Positions 54,117 through 62,792 of a DNA stretch of 64,000 bases are shown here, in pieces. A model generated the notes under the pieces. That model searched no databases, was not told where the DNA came from, and saw only the letters and a list, made by a program, of their open reading frames with translations. The position numbers were made by a program, and so were the translations under genes. Position 1 is the first letter of the stretch. Each line of letters starts with the position of its first letter. Source of the DNA: Bifidobacterium eulemuris (GTDB taxonomy: Bacteria > Actinomycetota > Actinomycetes > Actinomycetales > Bifidobacteriaceae); contig NZ_CP062938.1 in the NCBI RefSeq assembly GCF_014898155.1, positions 310,001 to 374,000 on the forward strand, in the 5' to 3' direction.

Positions 54117-55736
54117 ATGAACCGGAGCATTCCCGTCATCGCATCGGCCTGCGCGGTTTTGATCGCGCTGTCAGGATGCTCGGCCGCCGGAACGCAGAAC
54201 ACCGAAACCGAGCCCATCATCTCCACGGCCATCACCGACCCGCAGAATCCGCTGGTGCCCGGCAACACCGCCGAACCCTCCGGCGGACGCGTGGTCGATG
54301 AGCTGTTCGCCGGACTGGTGTCCTACGATCCCGACGGCACCACGCGCAACGAGATCGCCTCCAGCATCACCTCGAACGAGGACGCCACCGAATTCACCAT
54401 CACGTTGGAAGACGGTTGGACGTTCACCGACGGCACTCCCGTCACCGCAAGCTCGTTCGCCGACGCGTGGAACTACACCGCCAACGCGGCCAACGGCCAG
54501 CTGAACGCATCCTTCTTCGACTCCATCGAAGGCTATGAGGAGCTGCAGCGGGACGACGTCTCCGCCGACGAGACGATGAGCGGACTGACCGTGGTCGACG
54601 ATCTGACGCTGCGTGTGACCATGTCGAAGCCGGATTCCGCATTCCCGAACAAGCTGGGCGTCAACGCCTACTATCCGCTGCCTCAATCCTTCTACGACGA
54701 TCCGGAGGCGTTCGGGCAGAACCCGGTCGGCAATGGACCGTACAAACTCGAGGAATGGGACCACGGCACCAGCATCACCATCGTCAAAAACGAGGACTAC
54801 CACGGCAACCGCACGGTGAGGAACGGCGGCATCGAATTCCGCATCTACACCGACACCGAAGCGGCCTACGCCGACGCGCAGGCCGGCAACATCGACCTGT
54901 TGGACTCCATCCCCAACAGCGCGCTCGACACCTTCCAAAACGAAGAGAACCTCAACGCGTACTCGCAGCCGGGCTCCGGCATCTCCATGTTCTCGATCCC
55001 CGCCACGGCGGAGCATTTCGGATGGGACGAGGAGGGGCGCCTGCGCCGACAAGCCATCTCCATGGCCATCGACCGCGACGCCATCAACGAGAAGATCTAC
55101 GACGGACGCGTCACCCCGGCCACCGACTTCACCTCACCGCGCATTCCCGGCTACTCCGACGAGCTCGAAGGCAGCGACGTGCTCGACTACAATCCCGACA
55201 AAGCGCGCGAACTATGGGAGCAGGCCAACGCGATCAGCGAATGGAGCGGCGAATTCACCCTCACCTACAACGCCGACGCCGGCAACAAGATCTGGGTGGA
55301 CGCCGTATGCAACTCCATCAAGAACGTGCTGGGCATCGAGGCCTCGGGCAATCCCATCGCCACCTTCAGCGAACTGCTGCAGGAGGTGTCCGACCGCGCC
55401 ATCACCACCGCATTCCGCCGCGCGTGGACGCCCGACTACCCGTCCATGGAGAACTATCTCGCCCGCCAATACGCCTCGTCCGCCGCGGACGGATTGGGCC
55501 GCAACGACGTGGACTACAAGAACGCCGAATTCGACGCGCTGATCGACCAGGCGGCCAGCGCGGGCAGCGAAGAGGAGGCGCAGGCGCTCTACCAGCGAAG
55601 CGAGGAGATCCTGCTGCGCGATCTGCCCGCCATCCCGCTGTGGTACGGCAATGTCTCCGGCGTCTATGCTAAGGATGTGGATAACGTGGAGATCGACTTC
55701 AAGAACATTCCCGTCTATGAAGCCATCACCAAATAA
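54117..55736 (+). CDS. Peptide-type ABC substrate-binding lipoprotein (family 5), orphan
   Basis: The 539-aa exported binding protein has a short signal with lipobox LIALSGC (Cys21). The SBP_bac_5 fold includes GGRVVDELFAGLVSYDPDG, FTITLEDGWTFTDGTPVTASSFADAWNYTAN, NPVGNGPYKLEEWDHG and a C-terminal IPLWYGNVSGVYAKDVDNVEID, like OppA of bifidobacteria. It would capture oligopeptides for import, yet no permease or ATPase gene is adjacent, so it probably feeds a transporter encoded elsewhere. AAGGAG precedes the ATG. The HxlR gene follows after one base (or 28 bp, depending on its start). Confidence 0.92.
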   Translation: MNRSIPVIASACAVLIALSGCSAAGTQNTETEPIISTAITDPQNPLVPGNTAEPSGGRVVDELFAGLVSYDPDGTTRNEIASSITSNEDATEFTITLEDGWTFTDGTPVTASSFADAWNYTANAANGQLNASFFDSIEGYEELQRDDVSADETMSGLTVVDDLTLRVTMSKPDSAFPNKLGVNAYYPLPQSFYDDPEAFGQNPVGNGPYKLEEWDHGTSITIVKNEDYHGNRTVRNGGIEFRIYTDTEAAYADAQAGNIDLLDSIPNSALDTFQNEENLNAYSQPGSGISMFSIPATAEHFGWDEEGRLRRQAISMAIDRDAINEKIYDGRVTPATDFTSPRIPGYSDELEGSDVLDYNPDKARELWEQANAISEWSGEFTLTYNADAGNKIWVDAVCNSIKNVLGIEASGNPIATFSELLQEVSDRAITTAFRRAWTPDYPSMENYLARQYASSAADGLGRNDVDYKNAEFDALIDQAASAGSEEEAQALYQRSEEILLRDLPAIPLWYGNVSGVYAKDVDNVEIDFKNIPVYEAITK

Positions 55737-55764
55737 CATGTCGAAAACGGATACGGAGGCTGCG

Positions 55765-56103
55765 ATGCTCACCAAAGAGGAGATGCCGGCGTGCCCGGTC
55801 GCCACCACCGTGCAGCTCATCGGCAGCAAATGGAAACTGCTGATCCTGCGCAATCTGATGCAGCGCCCCTGGCGGTTCAACGAACTGCTGCGCGACCTCG
55901 ACGGCATCAGCCGCAAAGTGCTCACCGACAGTCTGCGCTCGTTGGAGGCGGACGGGCTGATCACCCGCACGGTGTATCCGGAGATCCCTCCGCACACCGA
56001 GTACGCCATGAGTGATATCGGCAACGCCATGCGCCCGATCATCAAGGCCATGGAACAGTGGGGGACCGCCTACAAGGCGTATCTCGACCGGCATGCGTCG
56101 TAA
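55765..56103 (+). CDS. HxlR-family winged-helix regulator
   Basis: The 112-aa protein has the HxlR pattern: CPVATTVQLIGSKWKLLILRNL with a conserved N-terminal cysteine, RFNELLRDLDGISRKVLTDSLRSLEADGLITRTVYPEIPPHTEYAMSDIG and a C-terminal dimer helix. Start choice: ATG 55765 has GGAGG at 5 bp; an earlier ATG (55738) would add nine residues but has no ribosome-binding site. HxlR proteins often respond to aldehydes or disulfide stress through the N-terminal cysteine. It is probably the ligand-responsive regulator of the two operators upstream of its operon and of the divergent oxidoreductase. Confidence 0.9.
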   Translation: MLTKEEMPACPVATTVQLIGSKWKLLILRNLMQRPWRFNELLRDLDGISRKVLTDSLRSLEADGLITRTVYPEIPPHTEYAMSDIGNAMRPIIKAMEQWGTAYKAYLDRHAS

Positions 56104-56206
56104 GCCGCATACCACGCGAAACCGCGACGAGAAGCGCGTCGATACCGACGTTGTTCAGTGTCGGCGTTATGCTATTGCACAGTGTCATTCGAATCGGAGG
56201 TAACCC

Positions 56207-56455
56207 GTGACCGCTCTTAAGCTCGCCCTGGAGATCATCGTCGTCATACTCAGCTGCCTGCTGACCCTGCTCATCCTCATGCATCGCGGCAAGGGCGGCG
56301 GCCTGTCCGACATGTTCGGCGGCGGACTGACCCAGAACGCCGGCACCTCCGGCGTGGCCGAGAAGAACCTGAACCGTTGGACCGTGATCATCGCCCTGCT
56401 GTGGGTCGCGATCATCATCGCCCTCGGTCTGATGACGAAGTTCGATCTCGTCTGA
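56207..56455 (+). CDS. secG: Protein translocase subunit SecG
   Basis: The 82-aa membrane subunit of the SecYEG channel has two transmembrane helices: LALEIIVVILSCLLTLLILMH and WTVIIALLWVAIIIALGL. They flank the conserved cytoplasmic loop GKGGGLSDMFGGG. The start is GTG at 56207, supported by CGGAGG 6 bp upstream. Possible promoter elements lie around 56151-56178. It is followed by a canonical terminator. Confidence 0.95.
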   Translation: MTALKLALEIIVVILSCLLTLLILMHRGKGGGLSDMFGGGLTQNAGTSGVAEKNLNRWTVIIALLWVAIIIALGLMTKFDLV

Positions 56456-56468
56456 GATATCGTAGAGC

Positions 56469-56510
56469 CAATCGCCCCATGATCGACACGGTCATGGGGC
56501 GATTGCTTTT
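56469..56510 (+). terminator. Terminator after secG
   Basis: 14-bp perfect arms CAATCGCCCCATGA/TCATGGGGCGATTG (56469-56482, 56492-56505) with a 9-nt loop and a TTTT run. Confidence 0.9.
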
Positions 56511-56587
56511 GGGAATCCAAGGGGCCACGCAACCGCAGGCCCGGAGCGCGGCACGCGACGCGCGCACGGCCCGCATAAGGAGATGAG

Positions 56588-57424
56588 ATGAGCGAAACGA
56601 CACGTCTGCTGGTCGCCGATCTGGACGGCACCCTGCTGCACACCGCCCCCACCTTCGAGGAGCGGTTCATCACCCAACGCACGGTGGATGTGATCAACCG
56701 CGCCCATGATGCGGGATACGCCTTCGCCATCGCCACCGCACGCCCGGTGAGCACCGGATACGAGTTCGCACGGAAGCTTCCGGTGGACGCCTATATCTAT
56801 CTCAACGGCGCGCTGATCGACTTTCGCCCCGGCGAATCCGACTACGATCTGCTCACCAGCGGGCGGATTCCCGATGACGGGCATCTGCTGAAAATCGGAT
56901 TCTCCTCGCGCCGCGCCTGCGAGGTGTGTCGGTTCCTGCTTGACGAATTGGGCGGCGACCTCAAACTCGGCATCGTTATGGATGACGTGCGCTACACGAA
57001 TTTCGACGTGAGCGTGTACTGGAAGACGCAGACCTGGCGGTTCACCGATTTCACCGACGTGCCCGACGGTGTGGCCGACAAGCTCATCATCTTTCCCGAA
57101 CCCGAGCAGTGGACCACCTTAAGGCGGCTGATCCCTCCGGATTTCGACGTGAGCATCTCCGAGGGGACGATGTGGATGCTGATGAATCCTCTGGCCAACA
57201 AAGAGCATGCCCTGCGTCTGCTGTGTGAACGGATGGATGTGCCGCTGGAGGCCACCGCGAGTTTCGGCGACGATCTGATCGACATCGAGATGCTGCGCGC
57301 GTCCGGCAGGGGAGTGGCCGTGGCGAACGCCGATCCGAAGGTGCTGCAGGTGGCCGACGAAATCTGCCCCGCGAATGACGAGGACGGCGTCTCCCAGTGG
57401 ATTGAACATCATATGCTGAACTAG
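56588..57424 (+). CDS. Cof-type HAD phosphatase
   Basis: The 278-aa hydrolase has motif I LLVADLDGTLL, motif II AIATARP, the conserved lysine (NKEHAL) and motif IV FGDDLIDIEML, with a C2-type cap between them, as in the Cof/YbjI group that dephosphorylates small phosphorylated metabolites. AAGGAG precedes the ATG. The HTH-aminotransferase gene begins 54 bp downstream with its own operator. Substrate not known. Confidence 0.9.
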   Translation: MSETTRLLVADLDGTLLHTAPTFEERFITQRTVDVINRAHDAGYAFAIATARPVSTGYEFARKLPVDAYIYLNGALIDFRPGESDYDLLTSGRIPDDGHLLKIGFSSRRACEVCRFLLDELGGDLKLGIVMDDVRYTNFDVSVYWKTQTWRFTDFTDVPDGVADKLIIFPEPEQWTTLRRLIPPDFDVSISEGTMWMLMNPLANKEHALRLLCERMDVPLEATASFGDDLIDIEMLRASGRGVAVANADPKVLQVADEICPANDEDGVSQWIEHHMLN

Positions 57425-57432
57425 TGCTACAC

Positions 57433-57461
57433 TTTGAACCAGTGTTCAAAACAAATTGAAC
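57433..57461 (+). promoter_or_regulatory. Candidate autoregulatory operator of the HTH-aminotransferase
   Basis: TTTGAAC-CAGT-GTTCAAA (57433-57450) is a perfect 7-bp inverted repeat; a third TTGAAC at 57456-57461 forms an overlapping palindrome with GTTCAA. The ribosome-binding site GGAGGT follows at 57470. A repressor bound here would block both initiation and leader synthesis. Confidence 0.6.
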
Positions 57462-57478
57462 TTCTGGTTGGAGGTGCG

Positions 57479-59050
57479 ATGTCGAGTTCAATATTCGCGG
57501 AGCGTTTGCGCGAAGCCATGGAGCGACACGGCTTCAAACAGGTCGATATCGTGAGGGCCGCGCAAGCCGCGGGGTTCAGCCTCGGCAAAAGCCACGTCAG
57601 CCAATATGTCGCAGGGAAGACCGTACCGCGCGAGGAGACGTTGAACTTTCTCGCCGACACGCTTGAGGTCAGCGCGGACTGGCTGCGTGGAGCGGGTGGC
57701 GACGGACTCCCCGCGAAGGCGAAGCCGGACGACGATCAGTCCGGTTCGGACGCATCAACAAACTCATCCGTCAACCGATCAACCCGATCAACCCGATCCA
57801 ATCCATCCCCCTCACTGCAAGGAGCGGCTCACATGCGTACCTTCGGCAAATCCCACAAGCTCGACAACGTGCTGTACGACGTGCGCGGACCGGTCGCCGA
57901 CGAGGCGATGCGCATGGAGGCTGCGGGCACGCATATCCTCAAATTGAACATCGGCAATCCGGCACCGTTCGGATTCCGCACCCCGGACGAGGTGGTGTAC
58001 GACATGGCGCAACAGCTGATCGAAACCGAGGGCTATTCGCCGGCCAAGGGCCTGTTCTCCGCGCGCAAGGCCATCATGCAGTACGCGCAGCTCAAGCATA
58101 TTCCCAACGTGACCATCGAGGACATCTACACCGGCAACGGCGTAAGCGAGCTGATCAACCTGTCGCTGTCCGCCCTGCTCGACGACGGCGACGAGGTGCT
58201 CGTGCCCTCTCCAGACTATCCGCTGTGGACGGCCTGCGTGAACCTCGCCGGCGGCACCGCCGTGCATTACACCTGCGACGAGGAATCCGAATGGTTCCCC
58301 GATATCGACGACATGCGTTCCAAGATCACCGACCGCACCAAGGCGATTGTCATCATCAATCCGAACAATCCGACCGGCGCGCTCTACCCCAAGGAGATCC
58401 TCGAGCAGATCGTGCAGTTGGCGCGCGAGCACCAGCTCATCATCTTCTCCGACGAGATCTACGACCGCCTCGTCATGGACGGGTTGGAGCACATCTCCAC
58501 GGCGTCGCTCGCCCCCGACCTGTTCTGCGTGACCTTCTCCGGCCTGTCGAAATCGCATATGATCGCCGGATGGCGCGTGGGATGGATGATTCTGTCGGGC
58601 AACAAACGCATCGCCAAGGACTATATCGAAGGCCTCACCATGCTGGCCAATATGCGCATGTGCTCGAATGTGCCGGCGCAGTCCATCGTGCAGACCGCCT
58701 TGGGCGGCCACCAGAGCGTCAAGGACTATGTGGTGCCGGGAGGCCGCGTGCACGACCAGCGCGATCTGGTGTACGACATGCTCAACGAGATCCCCGGCGT
58801 CACGGCGGTCAAGCCGAAGGCGGCCTTCTACATCTTCCCCAAACTCGACGTGAAGAAGTTCAACATCCACTCCGACGAGCAGTTCGCGCTGGATCTGCTG
58901 CACGACAAGCATATTCTCATCAGCCATGGCGGCGCGTTCAACTGGAAGAGCCCAGACCACTTCCGTGTGGTCTACCTGCCGCGCATGGGCATGCTGCGCG
59001 AGACCATAGGAGAGATCGGCGACTTCCTCAGCTACTACCGGCAGGTATGA
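57479..59050 (+). CDS. HTH-aminotransferase fusion (class I/II PLP enzyme, AlaA-like)
   Basis: The 523-aa protein joins an XRE-like HTH (residues 5-68: FAERLREAMERHGFKQVDIV...SQYVAGKTVPREETLNFLADTL) through a Ser/Thr/Asn-rich linker (75-118) to a complete class-I aminotransferase. In the latter, LNIGNPAPFGF, NPNNPTGAL, SDEIYDRL and the PLP lysine K358 in SGLSKSHMIAGWRVGW are intact. The aminotransferase part resembles glutamate-pyruvate transaminases and would make alanine. GGAGGT sits correctly before ATG 57479. An internal AAGGAG 8 bp before ATG 57833 could start a free aminotransferase of exactly 405 aa. The arrangement recalls MocR regulators but with an XRE instead of a GntR domain. Confidence 0.9.
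   Translation: MSSSIFAERLREAMERHGFKQVDIVRAAQAAGFSLGKSHVSQYVAGKTVPREETLNFLADTLEVSADWLRGAGGDGLPAKAKPDDDQSGSDASTNSSVNRSTRSTRSNPSPSLQGAAHMRTFGKSHKLDNVLYDVRGPVADEAMRMEAAGTHILKLNIGNPAPFGFRTPDEVVYDMAQQLIETEGYSPAKGLFSARKAIMQYAQLKHIPNVTIEDIYTGNGVSELINLSLSALLDDGDEVLVPSPDYPLWTACVNLAGGTAVHYTCDEESEWFPDIDDMRSKITDRTKAIVIINPNNPTGALYPKEILEQIVQLAREHQLIIFSDEIYDRLVMDGLEHISTASLAPDLFCVTFSGLSKSHMIAGWRVGWMILSGNKRIAKDYIEGLTMLANMRMCSNVPAQSIVQTALGGHQSVKDYVVPGGRVHDQRDLVYDMLNEIPGVTAVKPKAAFYIFPKLDVKKFNIHSDEQFALDLLHDKHILISHGGAFNWKSPDHFRVVYLPRMGMLRETIGEIGDFLSYYRQV
57776..57799 (+). repeat. 9-bp tandem repeat in the linker coding sequence
   Basis: CGATCAACC at 57776 and 57785, then CGATCC at 57794: about 2.6 units, encoding the RST/RST/RSN part of the linker. 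Confidence 0.6.
57819..57835 (+). promoter_or_regulatory. Internal ribosome-binding site and start of the aminotransferase domain
   Basis: AAGGAG (57819-57824), 8-nt spacer, ATG (57833-57835). The ATG opens MRTFGKSHKLDNVLYDVRG, the natural N-terminus of AlaA-type enzymes. Confidence 0.6.
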
Positions 59051-59059
59051 GTCCGATTG

Positions 59060-59144
59060 ACAACGATTTAACCACCCGAACCGATTAAACAACGCCATTA
59101 TGCGGTTTTCGGGCCACTAAATCCGCAGGTGGTTAAAGCGTTGT
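59060..59144. repeat. 85-bp inverted-end element, copy B
   Basis: ACAACGATTTAACCACC (59060-59076) and GGTGGTTAAAGCGTTGT (59128-59144) are 17-bp inverted ends with a single mismatch, around 51 bp. It begins 9 bp after the aminotransferase stop. Ends match copy A at 47410-47494; the interiors differ. Confidence 0.8.
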
Positions 59145-59150
59145 AATTCG

Positions 59151-59195
59151 AAGACGAGAATGGCCCCGCACCGTGAAGTGCGGGGCCATTCGTCT
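59151..59195. terminator. Bidirectional terminator between the aminotransferase and tal
   Basis: A 14-bp perfect stem GAATGGCCCCGCAC/GTGCGGGGCCATTC extends with AAGAC/GTCTT across a 2-nt bulge; loop CGTGAA. It serves convergent genes. Confidence 0.85.
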
Positions 59196-59223
59196 TATCC
59201 TAGCGTGAGGCTAGCGAGCGGTC

Positions 59224-60327
59224 TCAGCCGTTGACGCGGTCGATGCCGGCCTGGACGTCGGCGAGCACCGAATCCCAGGACTTGATGAAGGCGGCGACGC
59301 CGTCGGCCTCAAGCTTGTCGGTGACGGCCTTGAAGTCGATGCCCAGCTCGGCGAGCTTGTCCATGATGGCGTGGCTCTCCTCATAGGTGCCGGCGATGGT
59401 CGGAGCGCCGTTGCCGTGATCGGCCAGGGCGTCCAGGGTCTTCTCCGGCATGGTGTTCACGATGAACGGGCCGACCAGCTCGTCCACATACAGGCAGTCG
59501 GAGTAGGCCGGGTTCTTGGTGCCGGTGGAGGCCCACAGCGGACGCTGCTTCTTGGCGCCCTTGGCTTCGAGGGCGGCCCAGTCGGCGGACTCGGCGAACT
59601 TCTTCTCGAACAGCTCGTAGGCGAGACGGGCGTTGGCGATGGCGGCCTTGCCTTCGAGGGCCTTGGCCTCATCGGTGCCGATCTCCTCGAGCTTGGCGTC
59701 GATGGCGGAATCCACACGGGACACGAAGAAGGAGGCGACGGAGCCGATGTGCTTGAGGTCATGGCCGTTGGCGTCGGCCTGCTTGATGCCCTCGATGTAG
59801 GCGTCGATGACCTGCTCGTAGCGCTCGAGCGAGAAGATCAGGGTGACGTTCACGGAGATGCCCTTGGCCAGGGTGGAGGTGATGGCCGGCAGGCCTTCGA
59901 GGGTGGCGGGGATCTTGATCATCGCGTTCGGGCGGTTGACCTTCTCCCACAGCTCCACGGCCTGGACCTCGGTGGCCTCGGTCTCGTGGGCCAGACGGGG
60001 ATCGACCTCGATGGAGACGCGGCCGTCGACGAAGTCGGTGGCCTCGGCGATCTCGCGGAAGATGTCGGTGGCGTTGCGCACATCGGTGGTGGTGAGCTCG
60101 CGGATGGCGGTCTCGACGTCGACCTTGCCCAGTTCCTTGAGCTGCGCGTCGTACGGGCCGACCTGGCTCAGGGCCTTCTGGAAGATGGAGGGGTTGGTGG
60201 TCACGCCGACGACGTTCTTCTCGGCGATGAGCTCCTGCAGGTTGCCGGACTCGATGCGGGTGCGGGACAGGTCGTCCAGCCAGATCGAAACGCCGGAATC
60301 GGACGTGCGCTGAGTTGCTGCGGTCAT
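59224..60327 (-). CDS. tal: Transaldolase
   Basis: Transaldolase moves a three-carbon unit between sugar phosphates; in bifidobacteria it turns fructose-6-P and erythrose-4-P into sedoheptulose-7-P for the bifid shunt. The 367-aa protein has [11 protein letters not shown] (residues 43-52) and the Schiff-base lysine K138 in [12 protein letters not shown], and is of the longer TalB-unlike actinobacterial type. TTAAGGAG precedes the ATG (read on the minus strand), and TATTCC-GTTAT-GGAATA (60342-60358) is a palindrome just upstream. It follows tkt with 87 bp between them; the hairpin in that gap may separate or attenuate expression. Confidence 0.96.
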   Translation of the reverse strand: MTAATQRTSDSGVSIWLDDLSRTRIESGNLQELIAEKNVVGVTTNPSIFQKALSQVGPYDAQLKELGKVDVETAIRELTTTDVRNATDIFREIAEATDFVDGRVSIEVDPRLAHETEATEVQAVELWEKVNRPNAMIKIPATLEGLPAITSTLAKGISVNVTLIFSLERYEQVIDAYIEGIKQADANGHDLKHIGSVASFFVSRVDSAIDAKLEEIGTDEAKALEGKAAIANARLAYELFEKKFAESADWAALEAKGAKKQRPLWASTGTKNPAYSDCLYVDELVGPFIVNTMPEKTLDALADHGNGAPTIAGTYEESHAIMDKLAELGIDFKAVTDKLEADGVAAFIKSWDSVLADVQAGIDRVNG

Positions 60328-60379
60328 TATTTCTCCTTAACTATTCCGTTATGGAATAAAACTTATGTGTGGACACGGG

Positions 60380-60407
60380 GAGGGCGTCACCTTGCGATGA
60401 CGCCCTC
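60380..60407 (-). terminator. Intercistronic hairpin between tkt and tal
   Basis: A 10-bp perfect stem GAGGGCGTCA/TGACGCCCTC with an 8-nt loop lies 8 bp after the tkt stop. There is no T-run, so it is more likely an attenuator or a processing/stability structure than a full terminator. Confidence 0.5.
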
Positions 60408-60414
60408 GATGAGG

Positions 60415-62514
60415 TCACTTGGCGGCGGCGATGGAGGCCTTGGCGGCTTCCACGACATGCTCGGCGGTGATGCCGAGGTCGATCATGTTCTGCGCGCCAT
60501 CGCCCTGCAGACCGAACTGCTCGATGGAGACGGGCTTGCCGTAGGAGCCGAGGTACTTGTACCACGGCATCGCCAGACCGGCCTCGACGGAGACGCGGGC
60601 CTTGACGGCGGCGGGGAGCACGGACTCCTTGTACTCGTCGCTCTGCTCCTCGAACCATTCGACGGACGGCATGGAGACGACGCGGGCCTTGACGCCCTCA
60701 TCGGCCAGAGTCTTGGCGGCGGCGACGGCCCACTGGACCTCGGAGCCGGTGGCCATGATGATCACATCCGGGGTGCCCTCGGTGTCGACCAGCACGTAGC
60801 CGCCCTTCTTGACGCCTTCCTTGGCCTTGGCGGCGGTTTCGGCGAGCACCGGAACGCCCTGGCGGGTCAGGATCATCGCGGCCGGCAGCGTGTTGTCCTT
60901 CTCGAAGAAGGCGCGGTACGCTTCGGCGGTTTCGATGGCGTCGGCCGGACGCACGACCTCGAGCTGCGGGATGGCGCGGAAGGAGGCAAGGTGCTCGATC
61001 GGCTGGTGGGTCGGACCGTCCTCGCCGACGGCGACGGAGTCGTGGGACCACACGTACAGGTTCGGAATCTCCATCAGGGCGGCCAGACGCACGGCCGGAC
61101 GCTCGTAGTCGGAGAACATGAAGAAGGTGCCGCCGAACGGACGGGTGTGGGAGCCGAGCAGGATGCCGTTGGTGATGGCGCCCATGGCGAACTCGCGCAC
61201 GCCGAAGTGCAGCTGACGGCCGTACTTGTTGCACACCGGCCACTGCTTGGTGGCGCACTCCTCGGGGGCGAAGGTGGCCGCGCCCTTGAGATCGGTCTTG
61301 TTGGAGCCGCCGAGGTCGGCGGAGCCGCCCCAGAGTTCCGGCATGACGGCGGCGATCGCGTTGAGCACGGTGCCGGAGGCGCCACGGGTGGCGACGCCCT
61401 TGCCGACCTCGAAGGAGGCGACGGCCTCGTCGATGGCCTTGTCGAAGCCTTCGGGCAGCTCGCCGGCCTTGATGCGGTCGTACAGGGCGGCCTTGTCCGG
61501 GTTGGCCTCACGCCAGGCGTTGTACTGCTCGTCCCAGGCCTTGTGGGCCTCCTGGCCGCGGTCGGCGACCTTGCGGGCGTGGGCGAGGGCCTCCTCGTCG
61601 ACGTGGAAGTTCTCTTCGGGATCGTAGCCGAGGAGCTTCTTCATGCCGGCGACGGCCTCGGCGCCGAGCTTGGAGCCGTGGGCGGAGGGATCGTTGGTCT
61701 TGCCCGGGGCGGGCCAGGCGATCAGGGTGTCGACCTTGATCAGTTTCGGCTGGTTCGGGGCGGCCTGCTGGGCCTTCTCGATCACGGCGGCCAGACCGTC
61801 GACGTCCTCCACGTAGGAGCCGTCGGGCTGGATGAAGCTGAACTCGTCGGTGTACCAGCCGTAGGCCTCGTAGCGCTTGAGCACATCCTCGGCGAGCACC
61901 AGGTTGGTGTCGCCTTCGATCTGGATGCGGTTGGCGTCGAAGATCACGGTCACGTTGCCGAGCTGCTGGTTGGCGGCGAGGGAGGCGGCTTCGCCGGAGA
62001 TGCCCTCTTCGATATCGCCTTCACCGCAGATGACCCAGATGTTGTGGTCGAACGGGGAGGTGCCCTCCGGAGCCTCCGGATCGAGCAGGCCGCGCTCGAA
62101 ACGCTGGCCGTAGGCGAAACCGATGGCGGAGGCGACGCCCTGGCCCAGCGGGCCGGTGGTCATCTCAATGCCCGGGGTCAGGCCATACTCGGGGTGGCCC
62201 GGGGTGCGGGTCTCGGCGCCGCCGCGGAAGTTCTTGAGGTCGTCCAGGGTCAGGCCGTAGCCGGACAGGTACAGCTGGACGTACTGCGTGAGGGAGGCGT
62301 GGCCGCCGGAAAGGATGAAGCGATCACGGCCTTCCCAGTTGGGATCGGTCGGATCGTGCTTGATGAAGTGCTGGTAGAGGGTGTAGGCGATGGGAGCCAG
62401 CGAGACGGGGGAGCCGGGATGGCCGTGGCCCGCCTTCTCGACTGCATCGGCCGAGAGGACCTTGGCCATCGTGATGGCGCGCTTGTCCAGTTCGGTCTCC
62501 TTGAATTCAGTCAT
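60415..62514 (-). CDS. tkt: Transketolase
   Basis: Transketolase transfers two-carbon ketol units with thiamine diphosphate and feeds xylulose-5-P to phosphoketolase in the bifid shunt. The 699-aa protein has [13 protein letters not shown], the ThDP motif [45 protein letters not shown] and the C-terminal transketolase domain. GGAAAG precedes the [12 protein letters not shown]; the 60 extra upstream codons are non-coding leader. A LacI-type palindrome lies 145-160 bp upstream in the 278-bp region shared with hrcA. Confidence 0.96.
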   Translation of the reverse strand: MTEFKETELDKRAITMAKVLSADAVEKAGHGHPGSPVSLAPIAYTLYQHFIKHDPTDPNWEGRDRFILSGGHASLTQYVQLYLSGYGLTLDDLKNFRGGAETRTPGHPEYGLTPGIEMTTGPLGQGVASAIGFAYGQRFERGLLDPEAPEGTSPFDHNIWVICGEGDIEEGISGEAASLAANQQLGNVTVIFDANRIQIEGDTNLVLAEDVLKRYEAYGWYTDEFSFIQPDGSYVEDVDGLAAVIEKAQQAAPNQPKLIKVDTLIAWPAPGKTNDPSAHGSKLGAEAVAGMKKLLGYDPEENFHVDEEALAHARKVADRGQEAHKAWDEQYNAWREANPDKAALYDRIKAGELPEGFDKAIDEAVASFEVGKGVATRGASGTVLNAIAAVMPELWGGSADLGGSNKTDLKGAATFAPEECATKQWPVCNKYGRQLHFGVREFAMGAITNGILLGSHTRPFGGTFFMFSDYERPAVRLAALMEIPNLYVWSHDSVAVGEDGPTHQPIEHLASFRAIPQLEVVRPADAIETAEAYRAFFEKDNTLPAAMILTRQGVPVLAETAAKAKEGVKKGGYVLVDTEGTPDVIIMATGSEVQWAVAAAKTLADEGVKARVVSMPSVEWFEEQSDEYKESVLPAAVKARVSVEAGLAMPWYKYLGSYGKPVSIEQFGLQGDGAQNMIDLGITAEHVVEAAKASIAAAK

Positions 62515-62657
62515 AGGTGTCAACTTTCCTTCCAATAATTCGGGCGGCCTGTCACCGGCTTTGTGCCGGGCAGATTCGCCCTCACATTGCTCTATCATGC
62601 TACCCATTCGAGCAGACACCGTGTTGTATTTTGAGCGTGTTTTGGTAGCTTCTGTTT

Positions 62658-62672
62658 CGTTAGCGCTCACAT
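62658..62672. promoter_or_regulatory. LacI-type operator upstream of tkt
   Basis: CGTTAGCGCTCACAT contains TTAGCGCTCA, one base from the perfect palindrome TGAGCGCTCA with a central CG, a typical LacI-family site. A global LacI regulator (AraQ) of central carbon genes has been described in bifidobacteria; this may be one of its sites (inference). Confidence 0.45.
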
Positions 62673-62714
62673 TCCGTTTGACTTGATTCTCCACGGGTTA
62701 ATCCACAAGCGTAC

Positions 62715-62741
62715 TTAGCACTCATAGGCACCGAGTGCCAA
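62715..62741 (+). promoter_or_regulatory. CIRCE element of hrcA
   Basis: TTAGCACTC, nine bases, GAGTGCCAA: the HrcA operator with one mismatch in the right arm (consensus GAGTGCTAA). TACAAT, a good -10 box, starts at 62742 immediately after it, so HrcA binding would occlude the promoter. Confidence 0.92.
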
Positions 62742-62792
62742 TACAATGGTCGAAAGACCAAGAGCGGGATCGACGGTACGAAGGAGGCGCGC

